Positions 26,763 through 36,370 of a stretch of 64,000 bases of DNA are shown here, one piece after another. Each line of letters begins with the position of its first letter. Position 1 is the stretch's first letter. Under the pieces are notes generated by a model, which was given only the letters and a program-made list of their open reading frames with translations, was not told the DNA's origin and made no database searches. This stretch comes from JBEBSD01 sp040394475 (GTDB lineage: Bacteria; Bacteroidota; Bacteroidia; Cytophagales; Spirosomataceae): positions 1 through 64,000 of the forward strand of contig JBEBSD010000025.1 of NCBI GenBank assembly GCA_040394475.1, read 5' to 3'. Made by a program: the position numbers and the translations under genes.

Positions 26763-27601
26763 TGCAAATGGGGAAAACGGTTATTATTAAATCGGATGGT
26801 GGGGAAAAGGAGTATTGGATGGATCTTTGGAGACATCGGCAGCTCCTGTGGATTTTATCGAAACGGGATATCTCGGTCCGCTATAAACAAACGGTCCTGG
26901 GGGTCGCCTGGAGTGTGATCCGGCCGCTGGCAACCATGATCGTCATGACATTTGCATTCAGTGTGGTGGCCAAATTGAAGGGCGACGTGGGTATTCCGTA
27001 TCCATTGATGGTCCTGGGAGGCATTACGATCTGGACGTTTTTTTCCAATACCTTTACACAAATCAGCAATAGCATTGTGATCAATTCCAACCTGGTGGCG
27101 AAAGTGTATTTCCCCCGGCTGATCATGCCCCTGAGCGCCGTTTCGGTAGGGTTTGTGGATTTTCTGATCACTTTTTCCCTTTTTCTCCTGATCAGCATCG
27201 GTTATTACAACTACTGGCCCGGTACCAATCTTGTGTATCTGCCTTTTTTTATTTTACTTACGTTCGTTACGTCACTGAGTTTCGGATTGTTTTTTGCAGC
27301 AGTGAATGTACGCTTCCGGGATATCGGACAATTGATTCCGTTTCTGGTGCAGGTAGGCTTTTATGCCTGCCCCATCGCCTACAGCAGTTCACAGCTCGGA
27401 ATGGATTCCCGGTGGTACCAGTATTACATCATGAACCCTTTGGTAAGCCTAATAGACGGGTTCCGGTGGTGTATGTTGGGTGATAATGCATTCTTTGATC
27501 CGCAAAGTTTATACAGTACGATTATTGTTTCCGGCATTGCCATGTGCGTGTCTATTGTCTATTTCCGGAAAAAAGAGAGTTCGTTTGTTGATCATATTTG
27601 A
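26762..27601 (+). CDS. wzm: ABC-2 type polysaccharide exporter, permease (Wzm-like)
   Basis: 279 residues with six membrane segments. The start DLWRHRQLLWILSKRDISVR followed by YKQTVLGVAWSVIRPL is the signature of O-antigen/teichoic acid export permeases. Together with the ATPase encoded 20 bases downstream it would move an undecaprenyl-linked polysaccharide across the inner membrane. It overlaps the wzz-like stop by one base. Confidence 0.9.
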   Translation: MQMGKTVIIKSDGGEKEYWMDLWRHRQLLWILSKRDISVRYKQTVLGVAWSVIRPLATMIVMTFAFSVVAKLKGDVGIPYPLMVLGGITIWTFFSNTFTQISNSIVINSNLVAKVYFPRLIMPLSAVSVGFVDFLITFSLFLLISIGYYNYWPGTNLVYLPFFILLTFVTSLSFGLFFAAVNVRFRDIGQLIPFLVQVGFYACPIAYSSSQLGMDSRWYQYYIMNPLVSLIDGFRWCMLGDNAFFDPQSLYSTIIVSGIAMCVSIVYFRKKESSFVDHI

Positions 27602-27621
27602 GTGGGATAAGCAATTGAATA

Positions 27622-28881
27622 ATGCCGGTAATTACAGCAGAAAATATTAGCAAAAAGTACGTCATTGACCATAAGCGGTCAAAAGGGGGAAGCAGCGTAC
27701 GGGATTGGTTTTCGGAACAGATGGAAAATCTGTTCCGGAGGAATAACGGGCAGGCTGACTTTAACGATAAGGAAGATTTCTGGGCCCTTCAGGATGTAAG
27801 TTTCGAAATCAAACAAGGGGAGCGGGTTGGTATTGTAGGGCATAACGGCGCCGGGAAATCGACCATGCTGAAAATTTTGAGCCGTATTACCAAGCCTACT
27901 ACCGGGAAAGTGGCCATCCGCGGCCGTGTGGCCAGCCTGCTGGAGGTGGGAACGGGTTTCCATCCGGAACTGACCGGGAGGGAAAATATTTATCTGAACG
28001 GCGCCGTTCTGGGAATGACCCGCACCGAGATAAAGAATTCTTTTGATGCCATTGTCGATTTTGCCGGGGTGGAACGTTTTCTGGATACACCGGTGAAAAG
28101 GTATTCTTCCGGGATGTACGTACGGCTGGGCTTTGCCATTGCAGCCCATCTCGAACCGGAGATCCTCATTATCGATGAAGTGCTTGCCGTAGGAGATGCC
28201 GAGTTCCAGAAGAAAAGCCTGGGAAAGATGAGGGATGTCTCGGAAAGTGGCCGGACCATTATTTTTGTCAGCCACAACCTGACCGCGGTACAGGCATTGT
28301 GCAACAGGGCATTCTATTTTGAAAAAGGGCGCCTGATGGATGAAGGAGATACGACGCATATCGTGTCTACCTACCTCAGCAGGGTCTCTAAAACCAGTCT
28401 GGAACACGTTTGGGATGATATTTCAAAGGCGCCCGGTAATGAAAGGGTGCGCCTGAAAAGTCTCCGGCTGCTTCCGGATTATATCGGGGAGCTCCGCCAT
28501 ATCGACGTGCGCACCTCCATGAAAGTAAGCTGTGAGTTCTGGAACCTGGAAGATACGGCTGTTTTGAACCTGAGTTTGCATTTGTATGCCTATACGGGGG
28601 AATGTATTTTCAACGTCGGGACACAGGCACAGGAGTTTTCGAAGGGAATTATTGAAGCAACATGTGAAATTCCCGGCTATTTCCTGAATGATGGCTCGTA
28701 TGTGATCTCGCTGATGATTGTGAAGAACACCAGTGAGGTAGTGTACAACCAGGAGGAAGCGATTGCTTTCGATATCCAGGACTACCGGGAAGGTGTTACC
28801 TGGTATGGGAAATGGCCCGGGTATATCCGTCCGCAACTTAATTTCTCTATCTCCCAAACCGAACCCGTAGTGAATGATTAA
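27622..28881 (+). CDS. wzt: ABC polysaccharide exporter ATPase with C-terminal extension (Wzt-like)
   Basis: 419 residues. Walker A is GHNGAGKSTML, the signature is YSSGMYVRLGFA, and Walker B with the next residues is ILIIDEVLAVGD. After the ABC domain (about 1-265) a further 150 residues of beta-rich sequence match the Wzt C-terminal carbohydrate-binding fold, which in characterised systems recognises the finished, end-capped O-antigen. Its presence argues for an exporter that reads a chain-terminal modification. The end overlaps the aminotransferase start by eight bases. Confidence 0.92.
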   Translation: MPVITAENISKKYVIDHKRSKGGSSVRDWFSEQMENLFRRNNGQADFNDKEDFWALQDVSFEIKQGERVGIVGHNGAGKSTMLKILSRITKPTTGKVAIRGRVASLLEVGTGFHPELTGRENIYLNGAVLGMTRTEIKNSFDAIVDFAGVERFLDTPVKRYSSGMYVRLGFAIAAHLEPEILIIDEVLAVGDAEFQKKSLGKMRDVSESGRTIIFVSHNLTAVQALCNRAFYFEKGRLMDEGDTTHIVSTYLSRVSKTSLEHVWDDISKAPGNERVRLKSLRLLPDYIGELRHIDVRTSMKVSCEFWNLEDTAVLNLSLHLYAYTGECIFNVGTQAQEFSKGIIEATCEIPGYFLNDGSYVISLMIVKNTSEVVYNQEEAIAFDIQDYREGVTWYGKWPGYIRPQLNFSISQTEPVVND

Positions 28882-29965
28882 TGTGACCAAGTCTTTCCTT
28901 CCGGAGAAGGAAGCGTATATCAGGTATGTGAACGAGATCTGGGAGCGGGGACACCTGACGAATAATGGCCCGCTGTTACAGCAACTGGAACAGGAACTGA
29001 TGCAGTACCTGGGTGCCGAGCATCTTTATTACTGCAGTAATGGAACGGTCGTCTTGCAAATTGCACTCAAGGCTTTCAAAATTAAAGGGGATGTCATCAC
29101 GACTCCGTTTTCGTATTGTGCCACTACCAATGCAATTCTCTGGGAAAACTGTAACCCGGTTTTCGTGGATATTGATCCGGAAACCCTCAATATAGACCCC
29201 GAAAAGCTGGAAGAAGCCATCACGCCGGCAACACAGGCAATCCTGGCGACACATGTGTATGGCAATCCGTGTGACGTGGAGCGGATTGCGGCAATTGCCC
29301 GTAAGCATCAGCTGATCGTCATTTACGATGCCGCGCATGCATTTGGTGTGACGTATAAGGGGAAATCGCTGCTGCGGTACGGCGACGTGGCCACCTGCAG
29401 CTTTCATGCCACCAAGGTTTTTCATAGTATCGAAGGCGGAGCGCTGATTTCCAATCACCCGGAGCTGCATAACGAGTTCCAGCTGCTGCGCGCCTTCGGA
29501 CACCGGGGCGATGAGGAATATCATTATGCGGGTATTAATGGTAAAAATTCGGAATTTCATGCGGCTATGGGGTTGTGCAACCTTCCGCACGTCCCGGATA
29601 TTATTGCCTCCCGAAAGGAGGTTTTTAACGGATATGACGAAGTGCTCGACTGGAACTTTTTGACAAAGCCGAAGATCCGGGAGGGAGTGGACTATAATTA
29701 TGCCTATTATCCGGTTTTGCTGGAATCGGAGAGGGTCCTGAAAGCGGTACAAACAGCATTGCTGGCAAATGATATCGGCGCACGCCGGTACTTTTATCCG
29801 TCGCTGAACACCCTTCCCTTTGTGCCGGGCCGGTTCTCCTGCCCGGTGTCGGAAGACGTGTCGGCACGTGTCCTGGCACTTCCCCTTTATGTCGGGCTAC
29901 CGGAATCGGATGTGGCGCGTATTTCAACAATTATAAATGATACGGTACATAAAGGAACCGTTTAA
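28874..29965 (+). CDS. DegT/DnrJ/EryC1-family sugar aminotransferase
   Basis: 363 residues. This PLP enzyme family transfers an amino group to a keto-sugar nucleotide. The PLP-binding Lys is in SFHATKVFHSIEGG (near residue 180), and VIYDAAHAFGV holds the cofactor-contacting Asp. The N-terminal YYCSNGTVVLQIALK and TTPFSYCATTNAILW are typical. It would make an amino-deoxy sugar for the polysaccharide, probably then acetylated by the NeuD-like protein at 32793. No nucleotide-sugar dehydratase is in the window, so its substrate must be made elsewhere. Confidence 0.9.
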   Translation: MINVTKSFLPEKEAYIRYVNEIWERGHLTNNGPLLQQLEQELMQYLGAEHLYYCSNGTVVLQIALKAFKIKGDVITTPFSYCATTNAILWENCNPVFVDIDPETLNIDPEKLEEAITPATQAILATHVYGNPCDVERIAAIARKHQLIVIYDAAHAFGVTYKGKSLLRYGDVATCSFHATKVFHSIEGGALISNHPELHNEFQLLRAFGHRGDEEYHYAGINGKNSEFHAAMGLCNLPHVPDIIASRKEVFNGYDEVLDWNFLTKPKIREGVDYNYAYYPVLLESERVLKAVQTALLANDIGARRYFYPSLNTLPFVPGRFSCPVSEDVSARVLALPLYVGLPESDVARISTIINDTVHKGTV

Positions 29966-29975
29966 ATGAGACTTC

Positions 29976-32003
29976 ATGATTGTATTATACTGGGCGGCGT
30001 TGCTTCTTTTTCTGTATGTTGCTGGCATTACGGCTAAGAAAATTGCACGGGCCTCCCTGACAGAATGGCTGCTCGTTTCCTTTCTGTTGTTTGTCGGGAG
30101 TGTCATTCCGGTTGGCTTTGCCTTGTCGCCCCTGCACCTGACCGCCAATGTCTGGGCCTGGATTGCCGGTACTTTTGCGGCCATCGGGATCCATTCATGG
30201 ATCTGGGGAAAGCTGTGTGTAACCGCTCCCTATTCGGTGCGGGCGCTGATAGCCAACCGTGTCCAAACCTTCCGCTCCTGGTTCAATGACCTGACCCCTT
30301 ACCTGAAGTTTTTATTCATTACCCTGTTCGCGACGCTGGGGATCATCAGCGTGACGAACCTGTTGCTTGTCCTGTTTACCGTTCCCAATGAGTGGGATAG
30401 TATGACCGGGCACCTGAACAGGGCTATCCGCTATATACAGCGGGGCACCATGGCGCATTTCGGAGGGACCAACTGGAATATGGATACCTATCCGAAGAGT
30501 GTCACCAGCATTCAGATCTATTCCTACCTGATCAGTGGAAAAATAGAGAATGCGTTTAAGCTGATTCATCACAGCGCCTACTGGGTCGCCGTCATAGCTG
30601 TTTTCGGGAGCGCACAGCGGATCAGCCGGAATCTCTCTGCCAGTTTTTTCTGCGCGTTGGCCTTCAGCATGTTCCTGGACTTCCTGATGCAGGCGGTTAC
30701 TACAGAAACGGATAGCGTACTGACGGCTTACCTGGCTTGTTTGCTTTATTTCCTGTTCAGCTACCATGTGACCCGGGAGGTGAAATACCTCTACCTTTCG
30801 GGGATGGTTTTCGGGATAGCGCTTGGACATAAAGTTACCTTTGTCCTGTTACTCCCCTCAGTCTTTGTGGTGATGGTTTACACCGTGTTCATGGCGCCTT
30901 CGTTTGAGGTCTTCAGGAGACGGTTTCTGACCCTTGCCGCGGCAATCGTAACCGGGGTTTTCATCTATACGCTGCCTACCGGGTACATCCGCAACCTGCA
31001 GGTTTTCGGGCATATCATCGGTCCGCCTACGGCGTTAAAGCACCAGTCGGTAGAACGAGCCGGGACACTCGCCAATTTATTGGAACAGGGGAGCCGGAAT
31101 GTCGTGCGGTACGGGTATGATTTTGCCAACCTGGATGGTATCCGGAATGCTCAGTGGGGGTATGACCTCAACAAATGGATGCGGCAGCCGCTGGTTAAGC
31201 TGGAAGACAAGGCCGGGATGCGGTTGGACGAAGAAACGGACTTTTCCATCGTGCCCTTCAGTTTTCAGCGCCGATTCGAATTTTACAACGCTAATCCGTA
31301 TTGGGGAGTTTGGGGCTTCGCGATGATCCTGCCCCTTATATTGCTGGTATTTATCCGGGTGCTGGGATCGCGGCTGCATTGGTTCCTGGCCCTGGCCTTC
31401 GTCCTGCATTTCCTGGCCCTGGCCTATTCCGCTCCCTATGATCCTTTTAAGGGACGCTATTTTATGGAATCCGGGCTGTTTGGCGTGCTTTTCCTGCTAT
31501 TGCTTTTTTCACATCACCGGCTGTCGCTGCTGAAGCCGCGACGGGTGGTCTGGAAAGGGTACGTGGGGGGAGTGGTGGTCCTGGCGTGTATTTCGGCGCT
31601 CATGACGGTTTTCCTGAATATCCGGTGCCTGCCCCTGCCGGCCTATGGCTACGAGTCGGCTTTTGTGACCGAACGGGTCAGGCTGCAGACATTTGCCCGG
31701 CCGGATACCTATCCGGCCTATGCCCGTTTCGATTCCCTTGTACCGCAGGATGCCACGGTTGCGCTGGGAACGATCAACGATGACTTTGAATATCCACTTT
31801 ATGGGAAAAATCTTACCCGCAAGCTGATTTCCATCAATCCTTTCGAGCAGGGCTTACAGCCCATTCCGCAGGAAGCGGATTACCTGTTTTTTTCAAAAAA
31901 TGTGCTGCCGCCCCGACCGGGGGATATTCGGTTGGGAACCGATACGACCATGCAAGACATGATCGTGAAAGGAGAGGATTATTACCTGCGGAAGTTAAAA
32001 TAG
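29976..32003 (+). CDS. Multi-spanning membrane glycosyltransferase (GT39/PMT-like)
   Basis: 675 residues with about 11-12 hydrophobic segments and a C-terminal periplasmic part of about 120 residues. After the second or third segment, LLVLFTVPNEWDSMTGHLNRAIRYIQRG contains an acidic residue and HLNR, placed like the catalytic loop of GT-C enzymes. The C-terminal part lacks known motifs. GT-C enzymes use lipid-phosphate sugars on the periplasmic side. The dolichol-phosphate mannose synthase-like protein at 54047 could supply such a donor, but the link is speculative. Confidence 0.7.
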   Translation: MIVLYWAALLLFLYVAGITAKKIARASLTEWLLVSFLLFVGSVIPVGFALSPLHLTANVWAWIAGTFAAIGIHSWIWGKLCVTAPYSVRALIANRVQTFRSWFNDLTPYLKFLFITLFATLGIISVTNLLLVLFTVPNEWDSMTGHLNRAIRYIQRGTMAHFGGTNWNMDTYPKSVTSIQIYSYLISGKIENAFKLIHHSAYWVAVIAVFGSAQRISRNLSASFFCALAFSMFLDFLMQAVTTETDSVLTAYLACLLYFLFSYHVTREVKYLYLSGMVFGIALGHKVTFVLLLPSVFVVMVYTVFMAPSFEVFRRRFLTLAAAIVTGVFIYTLPTGYIRNLQVFGHIIGPPTALKHQSVERAGTLANLLEQGSRNVVRYGYDFANLDGIRNAQWGYDLNKWMRQPLVKLEDKAGMRLDEETDFSIVPFSFQRRFEFYNANPYWGVWGFAMILPLILLVFIRVLGSRLHWFLALAFVLHFLALAYSAPYDPFKGRYFMESGLFGVLFLLLLFSHHRLSLLKPRRVVWKGYVGGVVVLACISALMTVFLNIRCLPLPAYGYESAFVTERVRLQTFARPDTYPAYARFDSLVPQDATVALGTINDDFEYPLYGKNLTRKLISINPFEQGLQPIPQEADYLFFSKNVLPPRPGDIRLGTDTTMQDMIVKGEDYYLRKLK

Positions 32004-32027
32004 CCACAGTAAAACGAAAGTAACAGG

Positions 32028-32726
32028 ATGAAGCTGGCGATCATGCAACCCTATTTTTTACCGTACATCGGCTATTTCCAACTGATCGGCGCAGTGGATA
32101 AATTTGTGCTGTACGATGATGTTCATTTTATTAACCGGGGATTTGTGAACCGGAATAACCTGCTTGCAGGGGGCAAGGCCGGAATGTTTACCATTCCCCT
32201 GAAAGAAGCCAGTCAGAACAAACGGATCCGGGAGATCCAGGTGCTGCCGGACCCTGCCTGGAGGAAAAAAATGCTGAAAACGGTACAGCAGTCGTACCAA
32301 AAGGCAAAAATGTTTGACACCGTGTACCCGTTACTCACCGGAATGCTGGAGTATGAGCCGGAGTCTATAGCCGATTTATGCCATTTCAGTATCCGGGAAA
32401 TAAGTGACTACCTGCAGCTGACAACCACTATTGTCCCTTCTTCGACAGTTTACGAAAATGTGATGTTGAAAAGCCAGGAGCGTATCCTGGATATCTGTAA
32501 ACAGGAACACGCAACGGTTTACATCAACCCCTCGGGTGGCATGGCCCTTTATGATAAAGGCGTGTTTGCCGGACAGGGGATCGAGCTTTGTTTTATAGAG
32601 ACGGGATTTGGAGAATATACGCAATTCAAAAATCAATTTGTACCGGCGTTGTCTGTTTTGGATGTATTGATGTTCAATACGGTTGCAGAAGTAAAAATAT
32701 TGCTGCAGGAGTACAGGCTGGTATAA
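32028..32726 (+). CDS. WbqC family protein
   Basis: 232 residues. KLAIMQPYFLPYIGYFQLI at the start and FVLYDDVHFINRGFVNRN are the hallmark of the WbqC family. Members lie in polysaccharide loci next to amino-sugar genes and are thought to modify the sugar, but the reaction is not established to my knowledge. The late segment ETGFGEYTQFKNQFVPALSVLD is also conserved. It lies between the membrane glycosyltransferase and the NeuD-like acetyltransferase. Confidence 0.9.
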   Translation: MKLAIMQPYFLPYIGYFQLIGAVDKFVLYDDVHFINRGFVNRNNLLAGGKAGMFTIPLKEASQNKRIREIQVLPDPAWRKKMLKTVQQSYQKAKMFDTVYPLLTGMLEYEPESIADLCHFSIREISDYLQLTTTIVPSSTVYENVMLKSQERILDICKQEHATVYINPSGGMALYDKGVFAGQGIELCFIETGFGEYTQFKNQFVPALSVLDVLMFNTVAEVKILLQEYRLV

Positions 32727-32792
32727 TTATTGCATTTGTCAGAGATATTTTACAAGTTTGTTGGATTTATCCGCTAACCACCTGTCACCCGT

Positions 32793-33452
32793 ATGGCTAA
32801 AGTAATAATCTTCGGTGTTTTAGATACTGCTGAGTTGGCTCATTTTTATCTTCAAAACGATTCGGAACACGAAGTAGTCGCATTCGCAGTACATAAGGAA
32901 TATCTGAAAGAAGAACAGTTTAAGGGGCTCCCGGTGGTCGCATTTGAGGAAGTAGAACAATTGTTCCCGCCCGAAACGTATGCCTTTTTCGCCCCGATGA
33001 CCGGACGGAATATGAACCGGAACCGGGAAAAGGTGTACCTGGATGCAAAGGCCAGAGGCTATTCGTTCATTTCCTATATCAGTTCCCGGGCGACGGTCTT
33101 CGACAGGTCGCTGATCGGGGACAATTGTTTCATTCTGGAAGATAATACCATACAGCCCTATACAACCATCGGCAACAATGTAGTGCTTTGGAGCGGAAAC
33201 CATATCGGTCACCACGGAAGGATACGGGACCATGTCTTTTTTACCTCGCACGTGGTACTGTCGGGCCACTGTGATGTGGGTTCCTATAGCTTTTTCGGGG
33301 TCAATGCCACGGTCCGGGACTATCTGAACATCGCGCCGGGCACACTGGCAGGGATGGCATCGGCGCTGACCAAGGATACGGAGGAATGGGGGGTCTACGT
33401 GGGAAATCCCGCGAAAAAGGTGCCCGGCAAGTTAAGTTATGAAGCGTACTGA
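32793..33452 (+). CDS. NeuD/PglD-like sugar O- or N-acyltransferase
   Basis: 219 residues. The N-terminal part (about 1-90) is a Rossmann-like sugar-binding domain (KVIIFGVLDTAELAHFYLQN). The rest is a left-handed beta helix of hexapeptide repeats (NCFILEDNTIQPYTTIGNNVVLWSGNHIGHH), with the catalytic-type His in GNHIGHHGRI. The C-terminal PAKKVPGKLSYE is usual for this family. It should transfer an acetyl or similar group to the amino group made by the aminotransferase, or to a hydroxyl. Lies 66 bases after WbqC. Confidence 0.87.
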   Translation: MAKVIIFGVLDTAELAHFYLQNDSEHEVVAFAVHKEYLKEEQFKGLPVVAFEEVEQLFPPETYAFFAPMTGRNMNRNREKVYLDAKARGYSFISYISSRATVFDRSLIGDNCFILEDNTIQPYTTIGNNVVLWSGNHIGHHGRIRDHVFFTSHVVLSGHCDVGSYSFFGVNATVRDYLNIAPGTLAGMASALTKDTEEWGVYVGNPAKKVPGKLSYEAY

Positions 33453-33522
33453 AAAGCGATATGGATAAGAAGTTTAAGGGCGGAGAGCGGCGTGAAGTGG
33501 AGTGGATAGCACGTAGTTACTG

Positions 33523-34743
33523 ATGCAGAAAAAGATTCTTTTTGTAAGCCATGATGCCAACAGGGCAGGAAGTCAGTTGCTTCTTCTTCAATTGCTGAAG
33601 ATATTGAAGAAGAAAGAGGTGCCGATGCACCTGCTGCTGTGTGATGGCGGGGTTGTGGAAGATGAATTTGAAAAGGTTGTGTCCACCACACGGCTGCCGT
33701 CGGAACCTTCGTGTGTGGTGAATCCTATGGTAGATAAACTGCTTTTTAAAGTGGGGCTTTATCATATGTGCGAACGCAAAATGCGGAACAGGCGGAGGAA
33801 GCGGCTGATAAAGGAGCTGGAAAAGGAAAATATCGGACTGGTGTTCATCAATTCCATTGCGAATGCAGGGATTTATTACCAGGCGTTGAGCTTTTTGCAC
33901 GAATTGCCGGTCATCCTGTTTGCCCATGAGCTGGAGATGTCGGCCACCATGTATACAAAGCGGGAAGAACTGCAATTCCTGCTGCGAAAGACAGACCATC
34001 TGATTGCCGTTGCGCAGGCAGTAGCCGACTATTACAGCAGAGAATTCGATTTTCCGGCCAATGAGGTGAGTATTCTTACCTTAATTGACCATGATTACAT
34101 TGACAGGAGCTTCGGGAATGCAAAGCGGGATTTGCTGGAAACAGCTCACAAGATCCCACAGGATGCGATCGTGATCGGAGGATGCGGCAACGCAGAATGG
34201 CGCAAGGGCAATGACGTGTTTAACTGGATAGCCAAGCTGGTGATCGCCCGGACGGCCCCGCTGCCGGTCTATTTTGTGTGGGTAGGGGCAGGCAGGCAGC
34301 ACGCGATTTTTCAGCTGATAGAAACGGATATCAAACGGATGGGGCTGGAAGACCGGATCCTGCTGATTCCCCCGACTTCGCAGGCGCTGGATTATATCAG
34401 CCGCTTCGATATCCTGTTGCTCTCCTCCCGGGAAGATCCTTACCCGCTGGTGGTGATGGAGGCCGCTTTGAACGAACGGCCGATCGTCTGCTTTGAAGGG
34501 GCCGGCGGAGCGCCGGAGCTGGTGGAGAACGATGCCGGAAGTACGGTGCCCTATATGGACATTCCCGCAGCGGCCGAGGCGGTGATACGGCTGGTAGTGG
34601 ACCAGCAGGAAAGAGTGAGCCTCGGACAAAGGGCGCGCACTAAAGTATTGGAACGGCATAAAACAGGCCTTAGTGTCGAAAAAATAATGGCAATCATTCA
34701 AAAGTACCTAACTTTGCCTCTTTCAGAAAAGCTGGATCAATGA
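33523..34743 (+). CDS. GT4-family glycosyltransferase
   Basis: 406 residues. GT-B fold. The N-terminal ILFVSHDANRAGSQLLLLQLL is the typical GT4 start, and the C-terminal half shows GCGNAEWRKGNDVF and the donor-site motif SREDPYPLVVMEAALNERPIVCF (E-x7-E type). It uses an NDP-sugar to extend the lipid-linked glycan at the inner face of the membrane. Its end overlaps the next start by four bases (ATGA). Confidence 0.88.
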   Translation: MQKKILFVSHDANRAGSQLLLLQLLKILKKKEVPMHLLLCDGGVVEDEFEKVVSTTRLPSEPSCVVNPMVDKLLFKVGLYHMCERKMRNRRRKRLIKELEKENIGLVFINSIANAGIYYQALSFLHELPVILFAHELEMSATMYTKREELQFLLRKTDHLIAVAQAVADYYSREFDFPANEVSILTLIDHDYIDRSFGNAKRDLLETAHKIPQDAIVIGGCGNAEWRKGNDVFNWIAKLVIARTAPLPVYFVWVGAGRQHAIFQLIETDIKRMGLEDRILLIPPTSQALDYISRFDILLLSSREDPYPLVVMEAALNERPIVCFEGAGGAPELVENDAGSTVPYMDIPAAAEAVIRLVVDQQERVSLGQRARTKVLERHKTGLSVEKIMAIIQKYLTLPLSEKLDQ

Positions 34744-35723
34744 CGATTGCCTTTACAATTTGTTCAATTAATTATTTAGCGCAGGCACACACATTAGGCG
34801 AATCTCTCGCCGTCACAAATCCGGGAATCAGGTTTTTTGTCGGGCTGGTCGACCGGCTGGATCATGTGCAGTTTGATACGGGAAAAGAGCCCCGGTACGA
34901 ATTGCTGGAGATCCATAAAATCGGGATTGAAGGATTCGGGGAAATGTGCGGCCGCTACAATATTACCGAATTGAATACCGCGGTGAAGCCGTTTTATTTC
35001 AGTTATTTCTGGAAGGAATTTCCGCAGGCGGAAAAGCTCATTTATTTTGATCCGGATATCATAGTATTTCAACCGTTAACGGCATTGCTGCAGCAACTGG
35101 ATACATCGGATGCCGTTCTTACGCCGCATGTGCTTACGCCTGTCGAAGACCGTAAAACCCCGAATGAGCTGCATCACCTGAATACCGGTGTGTATAACCT
35201 GGGATTTGTGGCATTCCGGAAAACGGAGGCCGCAAGGGTATTTGTAAAATGGTGGGAAGATAAGTTACGGTATGAATGTTTGATTGCGCTGTGTGAGGGA
35301 CTGTTTGTAGACCAGAACTGGATGAATTTCCTGCCGGTTTTTGTGCCCGGAACGTATATCGAGCGGCATCCCGGGTACAACGTTGCGTACTGGAACCTGC
35401 ATGAGCGTACGGTTTCCAGGAAGCAGGATACGTACTATGTAAACGAGGAATCTGAACTGCTCTTTTTTCATTACAGTGGCTATGACCCGGCCAGGCCGGA
35501 GGTGTTATCAAAGTACCAGGACCGTTTTGTGCTGGGGGAGCGCCCCGACTTGCATACCCTCTTTGCTTATTATGGCCGGCGGCTGGAGGCAAACGGGCAG
35601 GAATATTACCGGACTTTCCCGTGCAGCTATATAAAACCGCCTGAAGTACGTCGTTACCAGCGGGTAAGAAAGTGGTTGAGTGCGCCCCTGGAAAAGCTGG
35701 CGGATAAACTGGATACGTTCTGA
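34740..35723 (+). CDS. Glycosyltransferase-like protein (GT-A type, DPD motif)
   Basis: 327 residues. FTICSINYLAQAHTLGESLA resembles GT8-like starts, and KLIYFDPDIIVFQPL holds a D-P-D motif fitting the metal/nucleotide-sugar site (DxD) of GT-A enzymes. The second half has VDQNWMNFLPVFVPGTYI and a HPGYNVAYWNLHER segment. A clear paralogue lies at 36371 and lacks the DPD motif. It overlaps its upstream neighbour by ATGA and its downstream neighbour by one base. The acceptor is unknown. Confidence 0.78.
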   Translation: MTIAFTICSINYLAQAHTLGESLAVTNPGIRFFVGLVDRLDHVQFDTGKEPRYELLEIHKIGIEGFGEMCGRYNITELNTAVKPFYFSYFWKEFPQAEKLIYFDPDIIVFQPLTALLQQLDTSDAVLTPHVLTPVEDRKTPNELHHLNTGVYNLGFVAFRKTEAARVFVKWWEDKLRYECLIALCEGLFVDQNWMNFLPVFVPGTYIERHPGYNVAYWNLHERTVSRKQDTYYVNEESELLFFHYSGYDPARPEVLSKYQDRFVLGERPDLHTLFAYYGRRLEANGQEYYRTFPCSYIKPPEVRRYQRVRKWLSAPLEKLADKLDTF

Positions 35724-36358
35724 TGAGAGAGCTGGTGGCAGTAGTGGTGCCGGTGTTCGGAAACGAGTGGTCGGGGGCGGCGCAGGCGTGTCTGGTACGC
35801 GCAATGGATATGCTGGAGGGGTTTTCGGTTGTATTCATCACCGCAGAAAATGAGGCAGCCCCGGAAATAGCCGGAACGATTGAAAATAGTATTGTGTACC
35901 GGTTCGATGCGGTTAATTTTGAAAGTGTAGAAGGATTTGCACAGTTATTGCTGTCGCCGGATTTTTATGACCGGTTTGGCTGGTGTGAAAACCTGCTCTT
36001 CCTGGAACCGGAGGTATGGATTGTAAAAAATGAACTGAAATATTGGTGTAAACAGGGGTATGACTACATCCCCGGAGCCCGGGGAATATTCTCCCTGCGC
36101 AATGTAGACCGGTTTCATTCCCTGGCAAAAAAGGAGAGAAGAGCGGTTCACCGGTTTATTTCAGGCGGTACAGGAAAGGGGGGAGACAGGCAGTTCTGGC
36201 TGAAAAAGGCCAAAGGGTTTTGGCCCGCATTGCGCAGTCCCACACCTGTTGTGCGGACCTATTTCTCGGTGGGAGCAGAGGAAACGCCGGGAAGGGAGTT
36301 GCCGTTTGCCGTTTGTGGCATTCACCCGGGAAACCTGAAGCAGTGGCAGGATGACTAA
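35723..36358 (+). CDS. Putative glycosyltransferase, DUF5672-like
   Basis: 211 residues. VAVVVPVFGNEWSG begins it, the middle has NLLFLEPEVWIVKNELKYWC followed by GYDYIPGARG, and the end has FAVCGIHPGNLKQW. The pattern of an acidic motif, a YDYI-G-A segment and a late F-x-x-x-G-x-H matches the DUF5672 family of polysaccharide-locus proteins. The usual D-x-D-like position reads E-P-E here. It lies between two paralogous glycosyltransferase-like genes and shares a start/stop overlap (TGATG) with the first. Function unproven. Confidence 0.6.
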   Translation: MRELVAVVVPVFGNEWSGAAQACLVRAMDMLEGFSVVFITAENEAAPEIAGTIENSIVYRFDAVNFESVEGFAQLLLSPDFYDRFGWCENLLFLEPEVWIVKNELKYWCKQGYDYIPGARGIFSLRNVDRFHSLAKKERRAVHRFISGGTGKGGDRQFWLKKAKGFWPALRSPTPVVRTYFSVGAEETPGRELPFAVCGIHPGNLKQWQDD

Positions 36359-36370
36359 TTTGAAAACGAC